This document shows positions 37,373 through 45,724 of a stretch of 64,000 nt of DNA, piece by piece. Both the position numbers and the translations under genes were made by a program. The notes beneath the pieces are model-generated. The model was not told where the DNA came from, did no database searches, and was given only the letters and a program-made list of their open reading frames with translations. Numbering within the stretch: position 1 is the first letter of the stretch; each line of letters begins with the position of its first letter. The DNA comes from Closterium sp. NIES-65 (lineage: Eukaryota > Streptophyta > Zygnematophyceae > Desmidiales > Closteriaceae): contig CANXME010002540.1 in NCBI GenBank assembly GCA_948144175.1, forward strand, positions 1 to 64,000, in the 5' to 3' direction.

Positions 37373-38290
37373 TGTTAACAGGAATGGATTGTTAGCCCCG
37401 CCCTCGCTTGGGCAACACCGACGACTTGGTCGGATGTACGGGAGTAGCAGCCGACCGTTCACAGTGGGAGAGCTGCTCGACAGGTTTCGTCGTGCTGCAG
37501 GGGACCTCTGTGGTATTGCTGTCGACCAGGGAGCTTGACAGCTGCAACTGACCGGTCTGGGCGACGAATGGGCCGTCGACCAGGAGGGGCAGTTCGACCG
37601 GAAGCAATCCGTCGACCTGCAGCTCGACCGGGAGCACTCTGTCGACCTGCAGCTCGACCGGGAGCACTCCGTCGACCTGCAGCTTGACTGGGAGTAGTCT
37701 GTCGACCTACGGTTCGATCGGGAGGTCGACGGAGCAGTCCGTCGACCTGACGAGTGAGCAGCGGTCGACGAGGGGAGCTCGGCGACAACCGGTGACGGTT
37801 CTGGTTGACGGAAGGGGTACGTCGACCAGGGGGTAGCTCGACGGGAAGTTGTGGTCGACAAGAGGCAGCTCGGGTCGACCAGAGGGACCTGGTGGTCAAC
37901 CGGAGCCACCTGGGGGTCGACCGGGTAACCTGCTCGACGAGTTCTGCGGAGGCACGCGAACGTCGTCGAGGTCGCGATGGCGAAGGCGACGTCGGGCTGG
38001 TATCCCGAAGTCGATGTGGCTTGTCAGGCGCAGACAACAACCGACGGATGCCCAACAAGGCAAGTCGGGCCAATCGTCTGCGCGCACCTGCGAGCATGCA
38101 CATTGCTGTCTTCTACGGGGCAGCGCTGGACAGCCGCTGAGCTGCAGCATTGGCACGTCGTCGACCTGCTCTGTTGGTAGGTCGCCTTTCCGCAGTGCTG
38201 GCGCAGCTCCTCTACGCAACGCTGGCAGGCGGTTGACCAAGCTGTGCTGGCGGTCGACCAGGCTAGCTGCAGGGTTGCTAGGTGCTTGAT
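37373..38290 (+). repeat. 3' LTR of the dead copia element (right end approximate)
   Basis: The sequence begins TGTTAACAGG after a polypurine tract and is rich in GTCGAC. A unit of about 30 bp with 'gtcgacctgcagctcgac' is tandemly repeated near 37610-37690. It aligns in inverted orientation with 1-718. Near its right end it holds GGTCGACCAGGCTAGCTGC (38252-38270), which resembles the 17-bp satellite unit. No coding gene is supported. The end is placed where GC content drops sharply and may be off by tens of bases. Confidence 0.6.
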
Positions 38291-38819
38291 GTAGTCATTC
38301 TGCCATTACTTGTTCAATCATTTTGTAATTCCAACTTTGCTAGTGGAAACTCTTGCCGATTTCTCCCGTGAATTTGCAAGCACTAAGGAACCAAGCAAAG
38401 ATACGATCATCCCTACTAGTTCGTGCCAACCCCTGTAGTCTAGCTCACTACCGTTGTAGAGTGACTCTCCGCAGCCTATAGTGATCCATGCGCTTCCTTA
38501 GCATTTGTCGGTAGACACTGCTGTCATCGCAGGCGCCAAACCTTTTTGTGCGCACGAACCAAGCTGAAAGTGCTCTGGTTGTTTATGAGCATGGGCCTTC
38601 CGAATATGCAACAACATCCAGGTTTTCGATGCTTTTCCCTACCAAGCTAAAAGTGCTCTGGAATTATATTGCAAGTAGAATATTGACTTATATAGTGAAC
38701 TACCATAATACAAATGGCATCCAGTTGATATGGCCATTTAAAGAGATAAATTGGTCAGTTTGGTTGATATGCGCATATGTAGGGAGCGTTCCAGGCAGAT
38801 TTGAAACTCTCATACGGTG
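38291..38819. other. AT-richer intergenic sequence, no gene seen
   Basis: Base composition falls markedly compared with the flanking elements. A short imperfect direct repeat around 'accaagct.aaagtgctctgg' occurs near 38559 and 38641. An open frame running from 38548 into the neighbouring LTR has no recognisable motif and is not supported as a gene. This sequence continues after the young copia insertion at 45237. Confidence 0.6.
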
Positions 38820-38824
38820 GCCAT
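38820..38824 (+). other. Target-site duplication GCCAT (left)
   Basis: The 5 bp GCCAT lie immediately before the left LTR and are repeated immediately after the right LTR at 45237-45241. Confidence 0.92.
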
Positions 38825-38934
38825 TGTCAGAATGAGGAATGAGTGTTGCATTGATGTTGGTTGGGGTACATATGACAAACCCTAACTTCTGTACCCCCTA
38901 AGACAAACCTCACTACAGGCTACAACATTTGACA
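38825..38934 (-). repeat. 3' LTR of the young copia element
   Basis: This 110-bp LTR has termini TGTCA...TGACA. It is identical by eye to 45127-45236. Confidence 0.93.
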
Positions 38935-38944
38935 CACCCCCATA
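38935..38944 (-). promoter_or_regulatory. Polypurine tract of the young copia element
   Basis: On the minus strand TATGGGGGTG lies directly upstream of the 3' LTR, the expected site of plus-strand DNA priming. Confidence 0.8.
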
Positions 38945-39137
38945 GCCTAAGTGAGGGGTGTCTAGCAAAAACAAAAAGAGTACGGTCACAAGACCAGTCC
39001 AAAAGAAAACAAAGCTCAGGGTGGATCACAACGTCACCACACACTCTGAGCACAAGCAACAGTGGCCACAAGGCCAGTCCAAGAGATCACAAGTATATAT
39101 AGTAAATGTACAGACGAAGCAGGCAATAAACTCAAGT

Positions 39138-42100
39138 CTACGCATGACTAGAACCTGTGTCAACAAGGCCTAACTGCACACAACACCTCTGGTGGTCACA
39201 AGGCGGAAGCGCCTTGGTGAAGATGTCTGCAGTGTTGGCCTCGGACTCTACGAACTCGAAGCGAGCCTGTCCACGCCTCTGCAACTCTCGCAGAAGAAAG
39301 TACCTGATGTGAATGTGCTTCACTCTGCTCTCCAGTCGCGGCTCACGACAGAGGAGGATCGACGCCTTGTTGTCAGTAAACAAGGTCGGTGCAGAGCTCG
39401 GCCGCTCACCAAGGTCAGTGAGCAAGAAGGTCAACCACCGCAACTCCTGTGCCGCCATGGCACCAGCGTAAATCTCAGCCTCAGCTGTAGAGGTCGAGAC
39501 AGAAGAGGAGCGCGTGGAACGCCAGGAAACAGCTCCAGAACCCAGACTGAAACAGTACCCCTGAGTAGACCTGTGAGTCTCAGCGTCGTCAGCGTAAGAG
39601 GAGTCACAGTGACCAGTGAGTACGACAGACTGCTGCCCTCCAAGAACTAGCCCCACGCCTGATGTAGTCGCTAGGTACTTCGCCACCCTCACAGCTGCCG
39701 TCCAGTGAACAGGACGGTGTCTCCCTGGCGCAACAAAGCGCGCAAGGATGCTGAGAGGGAAGGCGAGGTCCGGGCGAGTACAAGTCATCAGGTACATGAG
39801 GCAACCCACAAGCTCTGCGTAGGGACCACTAGGCTCAAACGGCTCGTCAGGAAAGGGACCAGTGAGTCTGTGGTCAACAGCTAGAGGTGTGCGCTGTACG
39901 GTGGAGTGCTGAAGCCCGAACCGCTGAAGGACCTGCTGCACCATGTGTGACTGTGAGAGTGTAATGGTGCGAGCGGCTCTGTCCCTGGTGATCTGCAGGC
40001 CAAGGTAGTGGCGCAGTTCACCAAGATCAGTGCACGTGTGTCTCTTCTGCAGTTCGGACTTCACGTCTGCCAAAGCAACCCTGTCCGGAGTGGCGAAAAC
40101 GAGGTCGTCGACGTAAACCAGAACAAAGAACGGTGTGGAGCCACGACGAACGAACAGCGACGGGTCGGCAGAAGACGGCTGGAACCCAAGGTCAGAGAGG
40201 GTAGAACGCAGAGTGTCGTGCCACTCACGAGGGGCCTGGCGAAGACCGTAAACAGGTCGCCTCAGCCTCCTCTGGGTCCCAGGAGGGAAGGTGCCAGTGA
40301 AGGCCGAGGGACGACGCAACCAGACCTCCTCGTGTAGGCTGCCCTGAAGGAAAGCAGTGGAGAAGTCAAGAGAGTGTAACTCGTAGTCTCTCTGTGCTGC
40401 TACGTGTAGTAACACCCGAAGAGTGGTCATCTTCGGGGTAGGTGCGAAGGTCTGAAAGAAGTCAACTCCCTCGCGCTGACTGAAACCTCTAGCCACGTAG
40501 CGCGCCTTGAAGACCGGGGGAGATCCCGGTGGCCGCTTCACCCTGTAGATCCACATGCCGTCGACTACGTTCGCCCCCGGGGGGGGAACCTCATCGACGT
40601 AGGTGCCTGTGGATCTGTAGGAGGCCATCTCTGCGTCCATGGCAGCTCTCCACTGAGAGGCCCAAGGCCCTGACACTGCCTCAGCGTAAGTGCGAGGAGT
40701 CGGAATGTCAAGGGCGTCGGGGTCACCCTCAGGGGCGAGGAGCATGGCACAGAGATGAGGGGAAGCGGCCGCCAGGAACTCTAGCTCAAACTGCCTGTCC
40801 TCTAGGGCGTCACGGCCAAGGGCAGACACACCCCCGACGGCCAGAGGACTGGTAGGAGGAGCAGCCACAAGCGTGGTGGCGTAGTCAAGGCGGCGGGTAG
40901 AGGCAAAGTCAGTAACTGCGGCAGTAAGAGCGGACACAGAGGACACAGAGGCACGAGGGTGAGTAACAAGAGAGGCGAGAACACGAGAGAGAACAGGACG
41001 GTACGTGCGGTAGTAGTCAGTGACAGGAGTAGGGAGCGACACAGTGAGGGCCGACTCAGGAGGAGACGGAAGCACAGACTGAGACGGACGAGGTGGACTA
41101 GAAAGAAGGAAGGCAGTACGAAGGTCAGTGAAGGGAACAGGAGACGAGGGACGAGCACGAGGGGAGCGACGAGTAGCCCAAGAACGAGACGGAGGAGAAG
41201 AGGACAAGGGCGGAGAACTGGGGAAAACAGCGGGGGAGGAGTCAGGAGGAGGAAACGTGGGACCGTAGACAGGAGGAGAGGCGGAGGAGGGAGGAGAAGG
41301 GGAGGGGAGACCAAGGATCCGAAGACCCGAGACAGGAGGAGGAAGTGGCTGCTGCTGCTGCGGCTGCGACTGCTGCTGCTGCGGACGCGGCTGCTGCTGG
41401 GACTGCTGCTCCTGCGGGTCCAGCTGCTGCTGCTGCTCCTCCAGCCGCTGTAACTCCCTCTCCTCTCTCTCCAACGCCAGCTGATCGTCACGGGCACGGC
41501 GAACACGAGCCTGGTGCCTAGTCGGGTAGGGGTGGGGGGGCGGAGTAGTGTCCGAAGCAGCGGCAGCTCCAGAGTCCACTCCAGAAGAACTAGGCTCACC
41601 ACCCCCAGAGGCAGCACTAACACCAGCTCCAGACCCAGGCTCACCTGAACCCAAAGGAGGCGCACCCTCACCCCCAGACGCAGCACCCCCAGTGTCCGCG
41701 CGGCCAGCACCAGCTCCCGGACGACAAGCGTCCTCTGCACCCACCTGGTCAGCTCCAACTCCAGAACCAGAAACTCCAGCTCCAACCCCAGCTCCAACTC
41801 CAGCACCCCCAGAACCAGAAACTCCAGTGCCAACTCCAGCTCCAACTCCAGCTCCAACTCCAGCTCTAACTCCAGCACCCCCAGAACCAGAAACCGGTAC
41901 AGGAACAGGCGTCGCACCAACCTCTCGAGAGCTAGCACCAGCGGCACGCTGCGAGGAGGACTGTGGGGAGGGAGGCTGTACCGGAGGGGCTACCGAAGGA
42001 GGAGGGGTAGCCTGGGACACACCTGACGGGGCTGGACCAGGGGGGGGAGGCTGTACCGGGGGAGCAGGAGGGGGAACGGCAGTCAGGAAGAGGGGGGGAG

Positions 42101-44342
42101 GAGGAACCGGGAGACCTCGACTGGGGTACCTGACGTAGTACGGAGTGGACTCCTCGAAACGGACGTCACGGGAGTCAAAGAACCGGTGAGAGGGAGGGTG
42201 GTAAAAGGTGAAGTCAGAGGAGTCCTCAGGGAAACCAAGGAAGACACAGGGGACGGCACGAGGCGAGAGCTTGTCCGCGGAGGTGTCGCGGACAAGAGCC
42301 AAGCACCCCCAGACACGAAACCGCGACGCAACACCAGGGAACCCTGTCCAAAGACTGGTCGGTGAAACCTCTGGTCGAGAGACACGTGGCCAGAGGTTCA
42401 GCTGGTGCGCGGCGTACCTGACCGCGTAGGGCCACAGAAAATGGGGGGCACAGGCGTGAGTCAGGGAGGTGCGGGCGATCTCCATGACCAGGCCTATGCG
42501 GCGCTCAGCAACCCCATTCTGCTGTGGGGACTCTGGAAGCGTCCAGGACTGACGAATGCCCTGCTCGCGACAGAATCCAGCGAGAATGCCGGAGCGAAAC
42601 TCACCCCCACGGTCGGAGTGGAGACAGCTGACACGACGACCACGAGTGTCCTCGGTGGTGAGCAACCACCTGATCAGCGTAGAAGTCACCTCAGACTTCT
42701 TCGCCAGAGGGAACACTGTGGTGTAGCGGGAGAAGTCGTCAACGACCACCAGAAAGTAACGCTCACGCTCAGGGCCTAGACGAGGGGCTGGGCCCCAGAC
42801 GTCCAAGTGAAGCGTCTCAAAAGGCTCGGTGGCCGGACGAAGGGAGGAGGAGTGAGGGGTGGCGCGCAGCCTACCCTCGACGCAGGGACGACACGGCGGC
42901 GCAGGCGAAGGCGGCAGCGACGGCAAGACACGTGGGAGGCCTAGGACAAGACGCTGACTAGACATAGCGCGCAGACGTGGGAGGGACGGGTGCCCCATCC
43001 GGTGGTGCCACAGAACGGTGGGGTGGGCAAGCGACCGGCAGGAGCACGACGCAGCGACTGGAACAGACGGAGGAACCTGACACGACACAGACACCTGGGG
43101 GGACGTAGCAACCTGGTGAGACGCGGGGACCCGAACGGGGGGGGGAACCGGGGGCAGTGGCAGTAGGGGGGGCTGCTGGTGCGGCCGCTGGTGCTGCTGC
43201 TGCTGCTGCTGCTGCGGCTGCGGCTGCTGCTGCTGCTGCGGCTGCTGCTGCGGCGGCTGCTGGGAGGAAAGGGGCTGCTGCTGCTGCTGAAGGTGCTGCT
43301 GACGCTGAGCCTGGTACCACGCCGCTGCTCCACCTAGCGGGGCCGACAGTACAGGAGGCGACTGACGAGCTCGAGGGTCGCTGCCACCAGCAGGTGCAGT
43401 GGAGTCACCGGCCGCTGCACGAGGGGTCTCTCCAGACGCTGCACTCCCACCACCGCCAGTCGCAACAGCACCCCCACTACCTCCGCTACCTCCGCCTCCA
43501 CCTCCACCGGAACCACCTTTCTTGCCCCCCCTGCCGCGGGACCGCGACGCAGTCGTAACAGCAGCCGCAGTCGCGTCAGTAGCGGCAGTGGCAAGAGAGG
43601 CAGTGAAGGTGGGTAACTGCGGGACTGTGCACCCGTGGAAGAGTGGGGGGGATACAGTACCAGAGGCGGCAGCTACCGAACGAAGGTTGCTTTCGACATC
43701 CTTGAGTGCAGACTCAAGGACCTCGATAGTCAGCTCACTAGGGTGCTTCAGCAGAAGCGCGTCACGAACGGAGGCAAGGCGGTCAGGGAGGCTAGTGGCG
43801 ATGAAATAGACAGTAATCGCCATGGGGGGAGGAAGCAGTGCAAGCTGTGCCTCAGTGCAAGCAGCGCGGTAACTAGCGTCAAGCGAGCGGAGGTGAGCGA
43901 TCAAGTCAGCAGAGCGCTCAAACGAGGCAAGATCAGGAAACAGGAACGGGAGGAAAAGACGGCCGAGAGAGACAGTAGCGGGAGTAGAGTAGCGGGCCTT
44001 AATCGCAGTGAGGTACGCAGCAGCGGTGCGAACCTGAGTAAAGTGGACCTCCTCGGACTCAGGGAGGAGGCTGCTGAGTGCGATGCAGGCCGCAGCGTCA
44101 CGCGACGTCCAAGCCGTCCGGTCAGCGCGCTGACGGGCAAAGCGAGCCGTAGCAGCATCGTCAGGAGCAGGGCCTAAAGCTGTAGGCTCGGGGGGCTCGG
44201 GGAGGTCACCAGTAGCGTGTGACCAGAGGGTCTCGCCCCCCTGGACCTGACTCTCTAACAGACGACGAGCGCGAAGAAGCCAGACGGAAAAGTCAAGGGG
44301 TCTACCGTCGGCGTCGAAACGAAGAACTCGCGGAGTCGCCAT
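39138..44342 (-). CDS. copia gag-pol polyprotein lacking recognisable zinc knuckle and protease
   Basis: This is a single uninterrupted frame of 1,734 codons ending in TAG. Residues 1-230 are a gag-type helical domain beginning MATPRVLRFDADGRPLDF. Residues 265-330 are Gly/Ala/Ser-rich and 345-400 are Gln/Pro-rich; neither a CCHC knuckle nor a D-S/T-G protease motif is present there. The pre-integrase zinc site is H447, H451, C484 and C487. The integrase triad is D514, D577 and E613, with exactly 35 residues between the last two. A long Pro/Gly/Ala/Gln linker (about 745-1210) contains an imperfect 'AGVGAG' repeat. Reverse transcriptase follows with LDFSTAFLQ, VYGLRQAP and LVYVDDL, then RNase H with GHCDSSYADD and TDNKAS, ending near FTKALPP. 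It would encode reverse transcription and integration. How the polyprotein is processed is unclear. Confidence 0.92.
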   Translation of the reverse strand: MATPRVLRFDADGRPLDFSVWLLRARRLLESQVQGGETLWSHATGDLPEPPEPTALGPAPDDAATARFARQRADRTAWTSRDAAACIALSSLLPESEEVHFTQVRTAAAYLTAIKARYSTPATVSLGRLFLPFLFPDLASFERSADLIAHLRSLDASYRAACTEAQLALLPPPMAITVYFIATSLPDRLASVRDALLLKHPSELTIEVLESALKDVESNLRSVAAASGTVSPPLFHGCTVPQLPTFTASLATAATDATAAAVTTASRSRGRGGKKGGSGGGGGGGSGGSGGAVATGGGGSAASGETPRAAAGDSTAPAGGSDPRARQSPPVLSAPLGGAAAWYQAQRQQHLQQQQQPLSSQQPPQQQPQQQQQPQPQQQQQQQHQRPHQQPPLLPLPPVPPPVRVPASHQVATSPQVSVSCQVPPSVPVAASCSCRSLAHPTVLWHHRMGHPSLPRLRAMSSQRLVLGLPRVLPSLPPSPAPPCRPCVEGRLRATPHSSSLRPATEPFETLHLDVWGPAPRLGPERERYFLVVVDDFSRYTTVFPLAKKSEVTSTLIRWLLTTEDTRGRRVSCLHSDRGGEFRSGILAGFCREQGIRQSWTLPESPQQNGVAERRIGLVMEIARTSLTHACAPHFLWPYAVRYAAHQLNLWPRVSRPEVSPTSLWTGFPGVASRFRVWGCLALVRDTSADKLSPRAVPCVFLGFPEDSSDFTFYHPPSHRFFDSRDVRFEESTPYYVRYPSRGLPVPPPPLFLTAVPPPAPPVQPPPPGPAPSGVSQATPPPSVAPPVQPPSPQSSSQRAAGASSREVGATPVPVPVSGSGGAGVRAGVGAGVGAGVGTGVSGSGGAGVGAGVGAGVSGSGVGADQVGAEDACRPGAGAGRADTGGAASGGEGAPPLGSGEPGSGAGVSAASGGGEPSSSGVDSGAAAASDTTPPPHPYPTRHQARVRRARDDQLALEREERELQRLEEQQQQLDPQEQQSQQQPRPQQQQSQPQQQQPLPPPVSGLRILGLPSPSPPSSASPPVYGPTFPPPDSSPAVFPSSPPLSSSPPSRSWATRRSPRARPSSPVPFTDLRTAFLLSSPPRPSQSVLPSPPESALTVSLPTPVTDYYRTYRPVLSRVLASLVTHPRASVSSVSALTAAVTDFASTRRLDYATTLVAAPPTSPLAVGGVSALGRDALEDRQFELEFLAAASPHLCAMLLAPEGDPDALDIPTPRTYAEAVSGPWASQWRAAMDAEMASYRSTGTYVDEVPPPGANVVDGMWIYRVKRPPGSPPVFKARYVARGFSQREGVDFFQTFAPTPKMTTLRVLLHVAAQRDYELHSLDFSTAFLQGSLHEEVWLRRPSAFTGTFPPGTQRRLRRPVYGLRQAPREWHDTLRSTLSDLGFQPSSADPSLFVRRGSTPFFVLVYVDDLVFATPDRVALADVKSELQKRHTCTDLGELRHYLGLQITRDRAARTITLSQSHMVQQVLQRFGLQHSTVQRTPLAVDHRLTGPFPDEPFEPSGPYAELVGCLMYLMTCTRPDLAFPLSILARFVAPGRHRPVHWTAAVRVAKYLATTSGVGLVLGGQQSVVLTGHCDSSYADDAETHRSTQGYCFSLGSGAVSWRSTRSSSVSTSTAEAEIYAGAMAAQELRWLTFLLTDLGERPSSAPTLFTDNKASILLCREPRLESRVKHIHIRYFLLRELQRRGQARFEFVESEANTADIFTKALPPCDHQRCCVQLGLVDTGSSHA

Positions 44343-44394
44343 AGTGAGAACGAACAGGCGAGTAACAACCGGGGGGGGAAGAGGACTCAGTCGC

Positions 44395-45000
44395 AGCGGA
44401 AGAGTGGGCTAGGACGACGGGCCAAGACGTAGGGTAGGGCAACGGGCCAGGGCCTAGGGTAGGGCGACGGGCCAGGGCCTAGGAAGGGCGACAGGCCAGG
44501 GCCTAGGGAGGGCGACGCGACGGGGGAAAGGTCAGGGCGACGCGACGGGGCAGGGCGACGCGACGGGACAGGGCGACGCGACGGGGCAGGGCGGCGCAAC
44601 GGAGCAGGGCGACGGGACAGGGCAGGGCGACGCGACGGGGTAGGGCGACGCGACGGGACAGGGCGACGGGACAGGGCAGGGCGACGCGACGGGACAGGGC
44701 AGGGCGACGCGACGGGACAGGGCGACGCGACGGGACAGGGCGACGGGACAGGGCGACGGGACAGGGCGACGCGACGGGACAGGGCGACGGGACGGGGGGG
44801 GGTAACAGGCAGGCGCGACGCGACGGGGGGAACGGGCGCGACGCGACGGGGGGGAACGGGCGCGACGCGACAGGGGGAACGGGCGCGACGCGACGGGGGG
44901 AACGGGCGCGACGCGACGGGGGGAACGGGCGCGACGTGACAGGGGGAACGGGCGTGACGCGACGGGGGGGGAACAGGCGTGACGCGACGGGGGAGATGAC
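44395..45000 (-). repeat. Two GC-rich minisatellites in the copia 5' leader
   Basis: About 44510-44800 is made of interleaved 'gggacagggcgac' and 'gcgacgcgac' motifs. About 44810-45000 is a separate array with a period of roughly 20-23 bp, containing 'gcgcgacgcgac' followed by a G-run and 'aacgg'. Both lie between the primer-binding site and the gag start. They may form RNA structure in the leader, or may simply have expanded by slippage. No open reading frame here is credible. Confidence 0.75.
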
Positions 45001-45116
45001 GCTAGGCTCGGTACTAGGCGCGGTAACTACGAAACTGGTACGAACGAGAGGTAGGATCAGGCTCGGGAGGTACGAACGGAGAACGGAGGAACGGGATCCC
45101 ACAGGATCCTAACCTA

Positions 45117-45126
45117 GCTGATACCA
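45117..45126 (-). promoter_or_regulatory. Primer-binding site for initiator tRNA-Met
   Basis: TGGTATCAGC on the minus strand abuts the 5' LTR with no gap. It matches the start of the common plant copia primer-binding site and shares TGGTATCAG with the TRIM at 37006. Confidence 0.85.
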
Positions 45127-45236
45127 TGTCAGAATGAGGAATGAGTGTTGCATTGATGTTGGTTGGGGTACATATGACAAACCCTAACTTCTGTACCCCC
45201 TAAGACAAACCTCACTACAGGCTACAACATTTGACA
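45127..45236 (-). repeat. 5' LTR of the young copia element
   Basis: This 110-bp LTR is identical by eye to the other copy and is followed on the plus strand by the GCCAT target duplication at 45237. It is very short for an autonomous copia element. Confidence 0.93.
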
Positions 45237-45241
45237 GCCAT

Positions 45242-45724
45242 GACTTGAAGATTCATGCCCAAGCATTGATCACCGTTGTCTAAACATACTACCATGATAT
45301 AGCGCAACAATCAACGATTACCGTAGTTTATCAATCTGATTTCTAGAACGAGGACCAATGGGTCTCATTTACAGTGCTTTTGGATGACGACGGATTTGAA
45401 CATCAGGTGTGTGACGCCATGCTGAGAAGCAGCGCAGAAGGGGGCGCACTAGTCATAAGACAGTGATGGGACGAACGACAGATGTGAGTTCCTTCTTGCA
45501 GCTCAGAAACTGGGCCTGCAAAAAAGGACAGGAGAGGTCAGACAGGATGTGGAAGGTGGAGGAGAGCTTGAAGTTTGGAGCCTACAGTATAGTGCGCGAT
45601 GAGTAGTGCGAGATATGGAAGAGCGTGAGACAGAGTTGTGTGCAATAAAGTGTGCGACAGAGTTTGAGTGATTGACCGAGCGGTAGAGTGTGAGAACGTG
45701 TACAATTGAGCGTGAGGCTCCACA
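45242..45724. other. Intergenic sequence, no gene seen
   Basis: This is pre-insertion sequence right of the young copia element, up to the stop codon of the PQ-loop gene. It probably includes that gene's 3' untranslated region. No repeat, RNA gene or convincing coding frame was seen. Confidence 0.55.

Larger units (their letters stand above)
32313..38290 (+). mobile_element. Degenerate, 5'-truncated Ty1/copia retrotransposon
   Basis: Remains of a plus-strand element occur in Ty1/copia order: gag (UBN2 type), CCHC zinc knuckle, aspartic protease, GAG-pre-integrase and integrase core, reverse transcriptase, RNase H, then a polypurine tract (about 37362-37372) and a GTCGAC-rich 3' LTR from 37373. 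The 5' LTR, primer-binding site and gag start are missing: the 17-bp satellite runs to within a few bases of the first recognisable gag codon. The coding region has at least three frameshifts and seven in-frame stops. A TRIM element is inserted between the end of pol and the polypurine tract. The right-hand limit of the LTR is not defined, because no second LTR or target duplication is visible. Confidence 0.85.
38825..45236 (-). mobile_element. Intact young Ty1/copia retrotransposon (6,412 bp)
   Basis: The element lies on the minus strand. It is bounded by two 110-bp LTRs that look identical base for base, and by a perfect 5-bp duplication GCCAT. In its own direction the order is 5' LTR (45236-45127), primer-binding site TGGTATCAGC (45126-45117) for initiator tRNA-Met, a GC-rich leader of about 770 bp with minisatellites, one gag-pol frame (44342-39138), a polypurine tract TATGGGGGTG (38944-38935) and the 3' LTR (38934-38825). 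Integrase precedes reverse transcriptase, which defines Ty1/copia rather than Ty3/gypsy. Identical LTRs and an unbroken frame indicate a very recent insertion. Confidence 0.95.

Noticed and set aside
38548-38835. 95-codon open frame ending in the copia LTR
   Set aside because: It runs into a recently inserted element, has no motif and lies in AT-rich intergenic DNA.
40529-43809. Open frames in other registers of the young copia gag-pol, including a Leu/Glu repeat protein
   Set aside because: They are shadows of the Gly/Ala/Pro-rich linker and Gln-rich region. The minus-strand polyprotein explains the sequence fully.
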